Shown here: piece after piece, positions 25,870 to 33,023 of the stretch | How the letters are laid out: every line of letters starts with the position of its first letter | Numbering within the stretch: position 1 is the stretch's first letter | From: Streptomyces sp. NBC_01267 | GTDB lineage: Bacteria > Actinomycetota > Actinomycetes > Streptomycetales > Streptomycetaceae | DNA: 64,000 nt | NCBI RefSeq assembly: GCF_036241575.1 | Contig: NZ_CP108455.1 | Span: forward strand, 5,211,501 to 5,275,500 | Direction: 5' to 3' | Notes under the pieces: model-generated | The model's database searches: none | Seen by the model: only the letters and a program-made list of their open reading frames with translations | Told to the model about the DNA's origin: nothing | Made by a program: the position numbers and the translations under genes

Positions 25870-26379
25870 TCACCGCTTGCGCTTCCGCTTGAGCAGCAGC
25901 TTCGGGAGCCCGGCGGGCACCGGGCGCCGCGTCGTCGCCGGAGTCGGCAGCGGGGCCGCGGCGAGCGAACCGTCCGGCAGCTCGGTACGGGACTCGCCGG
26001 GAACCAGCCGCAGCACCCGGCACTCCTGCGCCCAGCGCTCCACCATCGCCTCGCTGTCGGGTGCGTTCAGCCGCTTGCCCTTGAGCTCGGCGACGGCCGC
26101 GTCCCACTCCTCGGAGCCGGGCGCGAGGTCCGTGACGACGGTGGACCACGTCACCAGCCGCCCGCCCTTGTCCTTGCTGCGCACCGTGACCTCGGCGGGC
26201 GCCCCCGCGGTCAGACCGGGCAGCGGCTGCTCCCCGGGCCCGTCACCGACGAGCAGGGCCGCTCCCTCGTGCCACACGTGCCACAGCGCCCGTGCGGGAC
26301 CCGAGCCCCGCACCCAGATGAGGCCGGACTTCTTGGTGGCCTCCTCGACGAGGGCCTGCTCCAGCACAGTCGGTGTCAT
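25870..26379 (-). CDS. Conserved hypothetical protein
   Basis: A 169-residue protein opening MTPTVLEQALVEEATKKSGL, then IWVRGSGPARALWHVWHEGA, ALLVGDGPGEQPLPG and EVTVRSKDKGGRLVTWSTVV. The N-terminal 120 residues are beta-rich and look like a split-barrel flavin-type fold, but I cannot assign a cofactor. The C-terminus is strongly basic, ending LLLKRKRKR. The ATG at 26379 is the natural start; the frame extends upstream without support. It follows corA on the same strand after 53 bases, so the two may be co-transcribed. Confidence 0.75.
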   Translation of the reverse strand: MTPTVLEQALVEEATKKSGLIWVRGSGPARALWHVWHEGAALLVGDGPGEQPLPGLTAGAPAEVTVRSKDKGGRLVTWSTVVTDLAPGSEEWDAAVAELKGKRLNAPDSEAMVERWAQECRVLRLVPGESRTELPDGSLAAAPLPTPATTRRPVPAGLPKLLLKRKRKR

Positions 26380-26432
26380 GGGCCCAGCGTAACGACCCCG
26401 CCCGCCGCAGCCGCCGCCGCACAGCGGGCTGC

Positions 26433-27548
26433 TCAGAGCCAGCCGTTGCGCCGGAGCGTGCGGTGGATGGCGAGGCAGACGACCAGGATCCCGCCCATCA
26501 CCAGGGGATAGCCGAATCGCCACTGGGTCTCGGGCATGTACTTGAAGTTCATGCCGTAGACCCCGGTGATCATCGTCGGAACGGCGATCACCGCCGCCCA
26601 CGCGGTGATCTTGCGCATGTCCTCGTTCTGCGCGACCGTCGCCTGCGCCAGGTTCGCCTGGAGGATCGAGTTGAGCAGGTCGTCGAAGCCGACCACCTGC
26701 TCCTGCACGCGGGCCAAGTGGTCGGCGACATCACGGAAGTACTTCTGGATGTCCGGGTCGATCAGCCGCATGGGGCGCTCGCTCAGCTGCTGCATCGGCC
26801 GCAGCAGGGGCGACACCGCGCGCTTGAACTCCAGTACCTCACGCTTCAGTTGGTAGATGCGCCCGGCGTCGGTGCCGCGCGAAGTGCCCTTCGCGGGCTC
26901 GGAGAAGACATCGATCTCGACCTCGTCGATGTCGTCCTGGACGGCGGCGGCGACCGCGAGGTAGCCGTCGACGACCTGGTCGGCGAGGGAGTGCAGTACG
27001 GCCGACGGGCCCTTGGCGAGCAGTTCGGTGTCCTCCTGCAGGCGGTGGCGCAGGGCGCGCAGCGAGCCCTGTCCGCCGTGCCGGACGGTGATGACGAAGT
27101 CCCGCCCGGTGAAGCACATCACCTCACCGGTCTCGACGACCTCGCTGGTCGAGGTGAGCTGGGCGTGCTCGACGTAGTGGATGGTCTTGAAGACGGTGAA
27201 GAGGGTGTCGTCGTACCGCTCCAGCTTGGGCCGCTGGTGGGCGTGGACCGCGTCCTCGACGGCGAGCGGGTGCAGTTCGAACTCGGCCGCGATCCCGGAG
27301 AACTCCTCCTCGGTCGGCTCGTGCAGCCCGATCCAGGCGAATCCGCCCCCCGCGCGCACCGACTTCAGCGCTTCACGCGGGGTCAGGCACCCCTGACTGT
27401 GCTGGCGTACGCCGTCGCGGTAGACCGCGCAGTCCACCACGGCGCTGCTGGCGGAGGGGTCACGGGTGGGGTCGTAATTGCTGTGCGTGGTGCTGCTCTT
27501 GCGCAGGGCCGGGCGGACCGCTGCGCGCAGGTCACGGATCATCGACAT
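26433..27548 (-). CDS. corA: Magnesium/cobalt transporter CorA
   Basis: A 371-residue CorA-family channel subunit. A long cytoplasmic funnel domain is followed by two C-terminal membrane helices; the first ends with the signature YGMNFKYMPET (GMN motif) and the second is YPLVMGGILVVCLAI. Funnel features include FAWIGLHEPTEEEF and DDIDEVEIDVF. It works as a homopentamer passing Mg2+ or Co2+. ATG 27548 has AAGGAG nine bases upstream. A 450-base stretch without a convincing gene lies upstream, where regulatory RNA could sit, although I recognised no known magnesium riboswitch. Confidence 0.94.
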   Translation of the reverse strand: MSMIRDLRAAVRPALRKSSTTHSNYDPTRDPSASSAVVDCAVYRDGVRQHSQGCLTPREALKSVRAGGGFAWIGLHEPTEEEFSGIAAEFELHPLAVEDAVHAHQRPKLERYDDTLFTVFKTIHYVEHAQLTSTSEVVETGEVMCFTGRDFVITVRHGGQGSLRALRHRLQEDTELLAKGPSAVLHSLADQVVDGYLAVAAAVQDDIDEVEIDVFSEPAKGTSRGTDAGRIYQLKREVLEFKRAVSPLLRPMQQLSERPMRLIDPDIQKYFRDVADHLARVQEQVVGFDDLLNSILQANLAQATVAQNEDMRKITAWAAVIAVPTMITGVYGMNFKYMPETQWRFGYPLVMGGILVVCLAIHRTLRRNGWL

Positions 27549-27998
27549 GGCGGGGCTCCTTCACGGAGAGGCCGTCGGCGAGCGTGGCACTGCCCGGAAT
27601 GGGGGCGTATCGAGGTGTTGGTCTCATACGTCCGCAAAGCGGGCGGAACCGCGGCGTCGCGGTGACGGCGTTCGCTACAGACACGGATCAGACAGAAGCG
27701 GTGTGCTCTTCCGGCGTGCGAAATGCCATGAGACTCAAGCGTTTTCCCAGCATGGGAGCCGGGTAGGCAGGGTCTCGGATCTACGGATAACTCAGATCAC
27801 GGCGAACACAGGGAGTGCACGGAAGAGCGGCTCGTACTGCACGGTCGACTCGGATCTCGATCCATTGCAGTCCCACCTCCTCCGGCCGGTCCCCCGTAGG
27901 GGACGTTCATACTGCCCTGACCAGCGGCCAAGACTATCAGGCGAGTGAAGTGTCAAGCCCCCACTTTGCCCGTTCGATACGCGCTCTATGCTCGGCCC
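27549..27998. other. 450-base region without a convincing gene, upstream of corA
   Basis: It lies between divergent corA and the SUFU gene. On the minus strand there is a 21-codon open frame at 27688-27753 (starting MLGKRLSLMAFRTP) with codons unusual for this genome (AAA, TTG, TTT, TCT) and no ribosome site. An imperfect hairpin with the loop CCGTAG lies at 27890-27904. The length is unusual for corA leaders here and may hold a regulatory RNA, but no known class was recognised. Confidence 0.4.
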
Positions 27999-28592
27999 AT
28001 GGGAGATGTTCTCGCTCTGGTGGAAGCCCGACTGCGCTCGGCGCTGGGTGAACCGGACGCTCGCGCGGCAGTGACGTTCCTGGGTACGGACCGGATCGAG
28101 GTGCTGCGTTTCGTGGACTCCGGCGACCCGGCACTCGTCCGGTACGCCACGCTGGGAATGTCCGCGCACCCGATGGCCGACCCCACGGCCACCCTCGCCG
28201 ACCCGGTAAAGGGCCCCCGCGCCGAGTTGGTGCTCTCGGTACGCGCCGGGCTCGCCGACACCGACCAGGTGCTCCGCCCGCTGGCCGTACTCGCCGCTTC
28301 CCCGCAGGTGGAGGGGGTGGTGGTGGCCCCCGGCGCCTCGCTCGACCTCGGTGAACCACTGTGGGGCGGCGCCCCGTTCAGCTCTGTCCTGGTCGCCGAA
28401 CCCGGGGGACTCGTGGCGGATCTGGAGCTCGACGAACCGCTGGATCCGGTCCGCTTCCTGCCGCTGCTGCCGATGACCGGCAACGAGGCCGCCTGGAAGC
28501 GGGTGCACGGAGCGCAGGAGCTCCAGGAGCGCTGGCTGACACACGGAACGGACCTGCGCGATCCGCTGCGCAGGTCCGTCACGCTCGGCTGA
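27999..28592 (+). CDS. Suppressor-of-fused (SUFU) domain protein
   Basis: A 197-residue protein close to the bacterial SUFU domain: VLALVEARLRSALGEPDARA, VLRFVDSGDPALVRYATLGM, GPRAELVLSVRAGL and FLPLLPMTGNEAAWKRVHGA, with the ending WLTHGTDLRDPLRR. The family has been linked in other bacteria to immunity or protein-protein contact, but here it stands alone without toxin genes. ATG 27999 is supported by similarity starting within a few residues. The frame runs upstream to 27945 without support. Confidence 0.85.
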   Translation: MGDVLALVEARLRSALGEPDARAAVTFLGTDRIEVLRFVDSGDPALVRYATLGMSAHPMADPTATLADPVKGPRAELVLSVRAGLADTDQVLRPLAVLAASPQVEGVVVAPGASLDLGEPLWGGAPFSSVLVAEPGGLVADLELDEPLDPVRFLPLLPMTGNEAAWKRVHGAQELQERWLTHGTDLRDPLRRSVTLG

Positions 28593-28670
28593 CGGCCAAC
28601 CGGCAATCTGCTGCTGCCGGTTGGCGGATTCTCGACTCACGAGGACTCGGTTCACCGGGAGTCTTGGGTA

Positions 28671-28717
28671 TCAGCTCGCGAAGGCTCTCAGCTCACGAAG
28701 GCTCTCAGTTCACGAAG
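28671..28717. repeat. 17-base tandem repeat over the stop codon of the MFS gene
   Basis: About 2.7 copies of TCAGCTCACGAAGGCTC with a 17-base period (28671, 28688, 28705). The last copy contains the MFS stop codon and final codons, so the end of the gene has been duplicated downstream. Confidence 0.75.
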
Positions 28718-29943
28718 ACCGAGACCCCGTCCTCGGTCGCGTGGGCCGGCTGGAGTTCCTCCGCCTCGTGGCTCAGGGCCGTGCGCCGGACCCCGACCAC
28801 GACCGCTCCGAGCACCGCGGCGACCGCGGCCACCACGAACGGGATGTGGATGTTCGTCCAGCCCTCGATCTTCGGGGCGAGGAACGGCGCGGCGGCTGCT
28901 GCGAACCAGCGGACGAAGTTGTAGCCCGCGCTGGCCACCGGACGCGGCGCGTCCGAGACGCCGAGCGCCAGCTCCGTGTAGACGGTGTTGTTGAGGCCGA
29001 TGAAGGCACCGGACAGGACCGTGCAGACGATCGCCGTCGTGTGGTTGCCGTAACCGAGCACCACCAGGTCGGCGGCGAGCAGGACGAGGGAGAGCCCCAG
29101 CACCCTGAGGGTCCCGAAGCGCTTCTGGAGCCGCGGCGCGACGAGTACCGAGAAGACCGCGAGCAGCAGGCCCCAGCCGAAGAAGACCGCACCCGACTTG
29201 TACGGCGTCATGTTCAGCACGAACGGGGTGAACGCCAGGACCGTGAAGAACGCGTAGTTGTAGAAGAAGGCCGAACCCGCGACGGAGGCGAGCCCGCCGT
29301 GTCCGAGTGCCCGGATCGGGTCGAGCAGGGATGTCTTACGGGCCGGCCTGGGCTGTTCCTTGAGCAGGAACGAGATGCAGATGAAGCCGATGGCCATCAG
29401 GGCCGCGGTGCCGAAGAACGGGTAGCGCCAGCTGGCATTGCCGAGCAGCGCGCCCACCAGCGGCCCGCACGCCATGCCGAGGCCGAGTGCCGACTCGTAC
29501 AGCAGGATCGCCGCCGCGCTGCCGCCCGCCGCGGCGCCGACGATGACGGCGAGTGCGGTGGAGACGAAGAGCGCGTTGCCGAGCCCCCAGCCGGCCCGGA
29601 AGCCGACCAGTTCCCCGACGGAGCCCGAGGTGCCGGAGAGGGCCGCGAAGACCACGACCAGCGCGAGTCCGGCCAGCAGGGTCTTCTTGCCGCCGATCCG
29701 GCTGGAGACCCAGCCGGTGACCAGCATCGCGACGGCGGTGATCAGGAAGTACGAGGTGAACAGCAGGGAGACCTGACTGGGTGTCGCCTGCAGGCCCTTG
29801 GCGATGGACGGCAGGATCGGGTCGACGAGCCCGATCCCCATGAAGGCCACGACGGACGCGCCCGCCGTGGCCCAGACGGCCATCGGCTGACGCAGGATGC
29901 TCCCGGCTCCTTCGTCGAACGGGTCCTCTCCGGCTCCGTGCAT
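28705..29943 (-). CDS. Major facilitator superfamily transporter
   Basis: A 412-residue protein with about twelve membrane helices. MFS features include the loop 2-3 motif GWVSSRIGGKKTLLAGLALV and the first-helix segment VVAFMGIGLVDPILPSIAKG (motif D1 GxxxVDPxLP, typical of DHA drug/H+ antiporters). The likely role is drug or metabolite efflux. The ATG at 29943 follows GTGAGG at eight bases; the frame extends upstream to 30003 without support. The upstream 90 bases are AT-rich with operator-like repeats, so it is probably inducible. The 3' end carries a tandem duplication. Confidence 0.9.
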   Translation of the reverse strand: MHGAGEDPFDEGAGSILRQPMAVWATAGASVVAFMGIGLVDPILPSIAKGLQATPSQVSLLFTSYFLITAVAMLVTGWVSSRIGGKKTLLAGLALVVVFAALSGTSGSVGELVGFRAGWGLGNALFVSTALAVIVGAAAGGSAAAILLYESALGLGMACGPLVGALLGNASWRYPFFGTAALMAIGFICISFLLKEQPRPARKTSLLDPIRALGHGGLASVAGSAFFYNYAFFTVLAFTPFVLNMTPYKSGAVFFGWGLLLAVFSVLVAPRLQKRFGTLRVLGLSLVLLAADLVVLGYGNHTTAIVCTVLSGAFIGLNNTVYTELALGVSDAPRPVASAGYNFVRWFAAAAAPFLAPKIEGWTNIHIPFVVAAVAAVLGAVVVGVRRTALSHEAEELQPAHATEDGVSVFVN

Positions 29944-29987
29944 GTGATGCCTCACTCTCCGAACTCTCCGAACTGTCCCGCTAGGTC

Positions 29988-30032
29988 GTTGCGTTATACA
30001 CACAATAAGTTAGGTGGGCTAATGAATGCAAC
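29988..30032 (-). promoter_or_regulatory. AT-rich operator-like region upstream of the MFS gene
   Basis: GTTGCGTT (29988-29995) and AATGCAAC (30025-30032) form a near-perfect inverted repeat with 29 bases between them. Inside it, TTAG-GTGGG-CTAA (30010-30022) is a second small inverted repeat. No regulator gene adjoins. The inner site partly resembles a DmdR/IdeR iron box but is one base short. Confidence 0.35.
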
Positions 30033-30134
30033 ATACATCTAATTCTGCTGGTCAGGCGGTCCCGTCCCGGTAGCTGCGCCGCGGACGGTTGATCGTCTTG
30101 ACGCGACGACGGGCGGGGAGGACCGTTGGGAACT

Positions 30135-30770
30135 ATGAGGGGCGAACCCAGTTGCCCGAAGTGTGGTGGCCGGGTCAGGGCGCCCGGCCTCTTTGCCGAC
30201 TCGTGGCAGTGCGACGTGCACGGGACGGTCTATCCGTTGCAGCCCGTGATTCCACCCAGCGTCGAGGGCCTCGGCGTCGTGGTCCACCGTGCGAAGGTGC
30301 CCGTGTGGATGCCATGGCCGCTGCCCGTCGGCTGGCTGTTCACCGGGGTGGTCTCCGCGGGCGACGAGCGCAGTGGAGGCAGAGCCACCGCTGTGGCCTG
30401 TTCGGGTCCCGGCCCGCTCGGCGGGACGGGAGAGCTGCTGCTGGTGGCGGAGGAGCTGGGCGTCGGACTCGGCGCGCGGTACGCGGGCATCGAGGGCCCC
30501 GACCCCGGTCCGTACATCGACGTCGACAAGCCCCCGCAGGCGAAGGTGCTGGCCGCGGGGCGTCCCACCCCGCTCTGGCACGTCACGTCCCCCGGCGACC
30601 GCGCGGTCTTCGCGGGTGAGGCGCGCGGGCTCTGGCTGTGGGCGGTCCTGTGGCCCGAGCAGTCGGGGCTGCTGATGTACGACGAGTTGGTGCTGACCGA
30701 CCTCCGGGGCATCGGTGCCGAGGTCGATCTGCTGCCGTGCGGGGCGCTGTCGCCGCGCATTCTGTCCTGA
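30135..30770 (+). CDS. Zinc-ribbon conserved hypothetical protein (DUF6758-like)
   Basis: A 211-residue protein starting MRGEPSCPKCGGRVRAPGLF followed by ADSWQCDVHGTVYPLQP. The CPKC pair plus the later Cys and His suggest a small zinc ribbon. The rest is beta-rich and Gly/Pro-rich (VVHRAKVPVWMPWPLPVGWL, DPGPYIDVDKPPQAKV). The family is typical of Streptomyces and its function unknown. GGGGAGGA lies 13 bases from ATG 30135 but only about five from an in-frame TTG at 30126, so the true start may be three codons earlier. It is probably the first gene of a unit with the PHP and marC genes. Confidence 0.8.
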   Translation: MRGEPSCPKCGGRVRAPGLFADSWQCDVHGTVYPLQPVIPPSVEGLGVVVHRAKVPVWMPWPLPVGWLFTGVVSAGDERSGGRATAVACSGPGPLGGTGELLLVAEELGVGLGARYAGIEGPDPGPYIDVDKPPQAKVLAAGRPTPLWHVTSPGDRAVFAGEARGLWLWAVLWPEQSGLLMYDELVLTDLRGIGAEVDLLPCGALSPRILS

Positions 30771-30920
30771 CGCGCGGCGCCCCCGGCCCACGGTGACCGG
30801 GCGGGAGCCGAGGTCCCGGCCGGGGCCGACCGGGCGGAGTCGCGGCCGACCGGGGGAGGGCCGCGCGCCAGTTACCCTTGACTGTCCCTTTCCACGTCCT
30901 GAGCCCCGGAGTCACGCGTC

Positions 30921-31784
30921 GTGCGCATTGATCTGCACACCCACTCCACGGCTTCGGACGGTACGGACACCCCCGCCGAGCTGGTGCGCAACGCCGCCGC
31001 GGCGGGCCTGGACGTCGTCGCGCTCACCGATCACGACTCCACCCGCGGCCATGCCGAGGCGATAGCCGCACTGCCCGCAGGACTGACCCTGGTCACCGGC
31101 GCCGAGCTCTCCTGCCGGATCGACGGCATCGGGCTGCACATGCTCGCCTACCTCTTCGACCCCACCGAGCCGGAGTTCCTGCGCGAGCGTGAACTCGTAC
31201 GGGACGACCGCGTCCCGCGCGCCCGGACCATGGTCGAGAAGCTCCAGGGGCTGGGCGTCCCGATCACCTGGGAACAGGTCGCGCGCATCGCGGGCGACGC
31301 CTCGATCGGCCGCCCGCACATCGCCACCGCCCTCGTCGAGCTCGGCGTCGTCGACACCGTCTCCGACGCCTTCACCCCCGAGTGGCTGGCCGACGGCGGG
31401 CGGGCGTACGCGGAGAAGCACGAACTCGACCCGTTCACCGCGATCCGGCTGGTCAAGCAGGCCGGTGGCGTCACCGTCTTCGCGCACCCGCAAGCGGTCA
31501 AGCGGGGCCGGGTGGTGCCCGAGTCGGTGGTGGCGGACCTCGCCGCGCGCGGTCTCGACGGCATCGAGGTCGACCACATGGACCACGACGAGCCCACCCG
31601 GGCACGGTTGCGGGTCCTGGCCGACGAGCTCGGGCTGCTGGCCACGGGCTCCAGCGACTACCACGGCAGCCGGAAGTTCGTGGAGCTCGGGGCGTGTACG
31701 ACGCATCCCGAGGTCTACGGCGAGATCACCCGGCGCGCGACCGGCGCGTTCCCGGTGCCGGGCGCCGGCGGACACTCCGCGTAA
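30921..31784 (+). CDS. PHP-domain phosphoesterase
   Basis: A 287-residue protein with all PHP motifs: RIDLHTHSTASDGTDTP (metal His pair and Asp), VALTDHDSTRG, TGAELSCRI, VFAHPQAVKRG and LATGSSDYHGSRK. This matches the stand-alone PHP family (TrpH/YciV-like), trinuclear-metal enzymes acting on 3',5'-nucleoside bisphosphates or 5' ends of RNA. The GTG at 30921 immediately precedes the domain. The real substrate here is not known. Confidence 0.92.
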   Translation: MRIDLHTHSTASDGTDTPAELVRNAAAAGLDVVALTDHDSTRGHAEAIAALPAGLTLVTGAELSCRIDGIGLHMLAYLFDPTEPEFLRERELVRDDRVPRARTMVEKLQGLGVPITWEQVARIAGDASIGRPHIATALVELGVVDTVSDAFTPEWLADGGRAYAEKHELDPFTAIRLVKQAGGVTVFAHPQAVKRGRVVPESVVADLAARGLDGIEVDHMDHDEPTRARLRVLADELGLLATGSSDYHGSRKFVELGACTTHPEVYGEITRRATGAFPVPGAGGHSA

Positions 31785-31898
31785 GTCCCTGCCGCCGCTC
31801 CCGGCGGCACATCTCTCCCTCGCTTCACTCTCCCCTTCGCTCTTCCTCCGTACCTCCACGCAAGCTCCGTACCTCTCCACGCAAGCAAGGCCCTCACT

Positions 31899-32504
31899 GT
31901 GTTCGACGTTGCCGTTTTCGGATCCCTTTTTGTCACGCTTTTTGTGATCATGGACCCACCTGGGATCACTCCGATCTTCCTTGCCCTGACAGCGGGCCGC
32001 CCCGCCAAGGTCCAGCGCCGGATGGCGGGCCAGGCCGTCGCCGTGGCGTTCGGGGTGATCGCCGTCTTCGGTCTGCTCGGCCAGCAGATCCTCGACTACC
32101 TGCATGTCTCCGTACCGGCGCTGATGATCGCGGGCGGTCTGCTCCTGCTGCTCATCGCGCTCGATCTGCTCACCGGCAAGACGGACGAGCCGACGCAGAC
32201 GAAGGACGTCAATGTGGCCCTCGTGCCCCTGGGCATGCCGCTGCTCGCCGGGCCCGGTGCGATCGTCTCGGTGATCCTGGCGGTGCAGCACGCGAACACC
32301 GCGGCCCAGCAGGTGTCGGTGTGGGGAGCGATCATCGCCATGCACGCGGTGCTCTGGGTGACCATGCGGTACTCGCTGCTGATCATCCGGGTGATCAAGG
32401 ACGGCGGTGTGGTGCTGGTGACGCGGCTCGCCGGGATGATGCTGTCGGCCATCGCGGTCCAGCAGATCATCAACGGCATCACCCAGGTCATCAAGGGCGG
32501 CTGA
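31899..32504 (+). CDS. MarC family integral membrane protein
   Basis: A 201-residue protein with six membrane helices: FGSLFVTLFVIMDPPGITPI, VAFGVIAVFGLLGQQIL, LMIAGGLLLLLIALDLLTG, LLAGPGAIVSVILAV, WGAIIAMHAVLWVTM and AGMMLSAIAVQQIINGITQV. The DPPGxxPxF and PLLAGPGAI motifs define MarC/SNARE-associated-like proteins of unknown transport function. The name comes from a multiple-antibiotic-resistance locus, but no role in resistance is proven. GTG 31899 starts three residues before the first helix. A strong terminator follows 52 bases after the stop. Confidence 0.9.
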   Translation: MFDVAVFGSLFVTLFVIMDPPGITPIFLALTAGRPAKVQRRMAGQAVAVAFGVIAVFGLLGQQILDYLHVSVPALMIAGGLLLLLIALDLLTGKTDEPTQTKDVNVALVPLGMPLLAGPGAIVSVILAVQHANTAAQQVSVWGAIIAMHAVLWVTMRYSLLIIRVIKDGGVVLVTRLAGMMLSAIAVQQIINGITQVIKGG

Positions 32505-32555
32505 GCGGCCCACCCGGCAGCCTCTCGGCCCGCGTCGCCGTACCGCTGAACGCAC

Positions 32556-32593
32556 AGCGCCCCCGCACGGTCCGTGCGGGGGCGCTTCGTCTT
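32556..32593 (+). terminator. Intrinsic terminator after marC
   Basis: AGCGCCCCCGCACGG (32556-32570) and CCGTGCGGGGGCGCT (32572-32586) form a near-uninterrupted 13-15 bp hairpin followed by TCGTCTTT. It also lies just past the end of the convergent 50-residue gene. Confidence 0.85.
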
Positions 32594-32608
32594 TGACTTC
32601 TTACGGTG

Positions 32609-32761
32609 TTACGAAGCCGAGGTGTCGGCCGGCCGGATGTAGATGCGCTGGCCGATTGCGGCGGCCTGCTGCACGATCCGGTTGACGGAGGCGGCGTCTA
32701 CGACGGTGCTGTCCACGGCTGTGCCGTCGACGTCATCGAGTCGCATGATTTCGAAGCGCAA
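32609..32761 (-). CDS. Conserved 50-residue protein with TTG start
   Basis: The frame reads MRFEIMRLDDVDGTAVDSTV, then VDAASVNRIVQQAAAIGQRI and YIRPADTSAS. GAAGGGAG lies six bases before the TTG at 32761, while the ATG five codons later has a worse spacing. That supports the TTG start and the complete MRFEIMRLDD opening, which I recall as conserved in Streptomyces. The protein is small, mildly acidic and amphipathic, with no Cys and no membrane helix. Its function is unknown. It is divergent from the NYN-domain gene across a 262-base AT-richer region carrying paired inverted repeats, so the two may share control. Confidence 0.75.
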   Translation of the reverse strand: MRFEIMRLDDVDGTAVDSTVVDAASVNRIVQQAAAIGQRIYIRPADTSAS

Positions 32762-32856
32762 GGCTTCTCCCTTCGTCTGATCCTCCTGCTAGGAGAACTA
32801 CTGGTGCGGGCCCTGTCAGTCTCGTCCCGCGCTGCGTCCGGGCGGTTGCCCGCCCG

Positions 32857-32923
32857 TTAAGAGGGGATTGCGTCATTAAGGGATCAACACGTTCCGAAGG
32901 GAACAACGAGTTGCTTCCAGCAA
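32857..32923. promoter_or_regulatory. Clustered direct and inverted repeats in a divergent promoter region
   Basis: TTAAGAGGGGAT (32857) and TTAAGGGAT (32876) are direct repeats 19 bases apart. GTTCC-GAAG-GGAAC (32891-32904) and TTGCT-TCC-AGCAA (32911-32923) are inverted repeats whose centres lie about 20 bases, or two helical turns, apart. They sit between the divergent 50-residue and NYN genes. Confidence 0.45.
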
Positions 32924-33023
32924 ACATTCCCTACGCTAAGGAAAATTTTCGCGAGCCTAAGTATCCACGGGTGGGGGCGACAGGTTGTGCTCGCTCCGTG
33001 ACGGCACAGACAATGAAGCCCGT

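Noticed and set aside
27549..27998. M-box (Mg2+) riboswitch before corA
   Set aside because: None of the conserved M-box stretches could be found on the minus strand.
30008..30027. DmdR/IdeR iron box upstream of the MFS gene
   Set aside because: TTAGGTGGGCTAA is one base short of the 19-base TTAGGTTAGGCTAACCTAA layout and matches at only about half the positions, so I do not call it.
32857..32884. Iron box or SigR-type promoter upstream of the 50-residue protein or NYN gene
   Set aside because: GGGAAC is present, but no GTT lies at the correct spacing on either strand; only the direct and inverted repeats remain.
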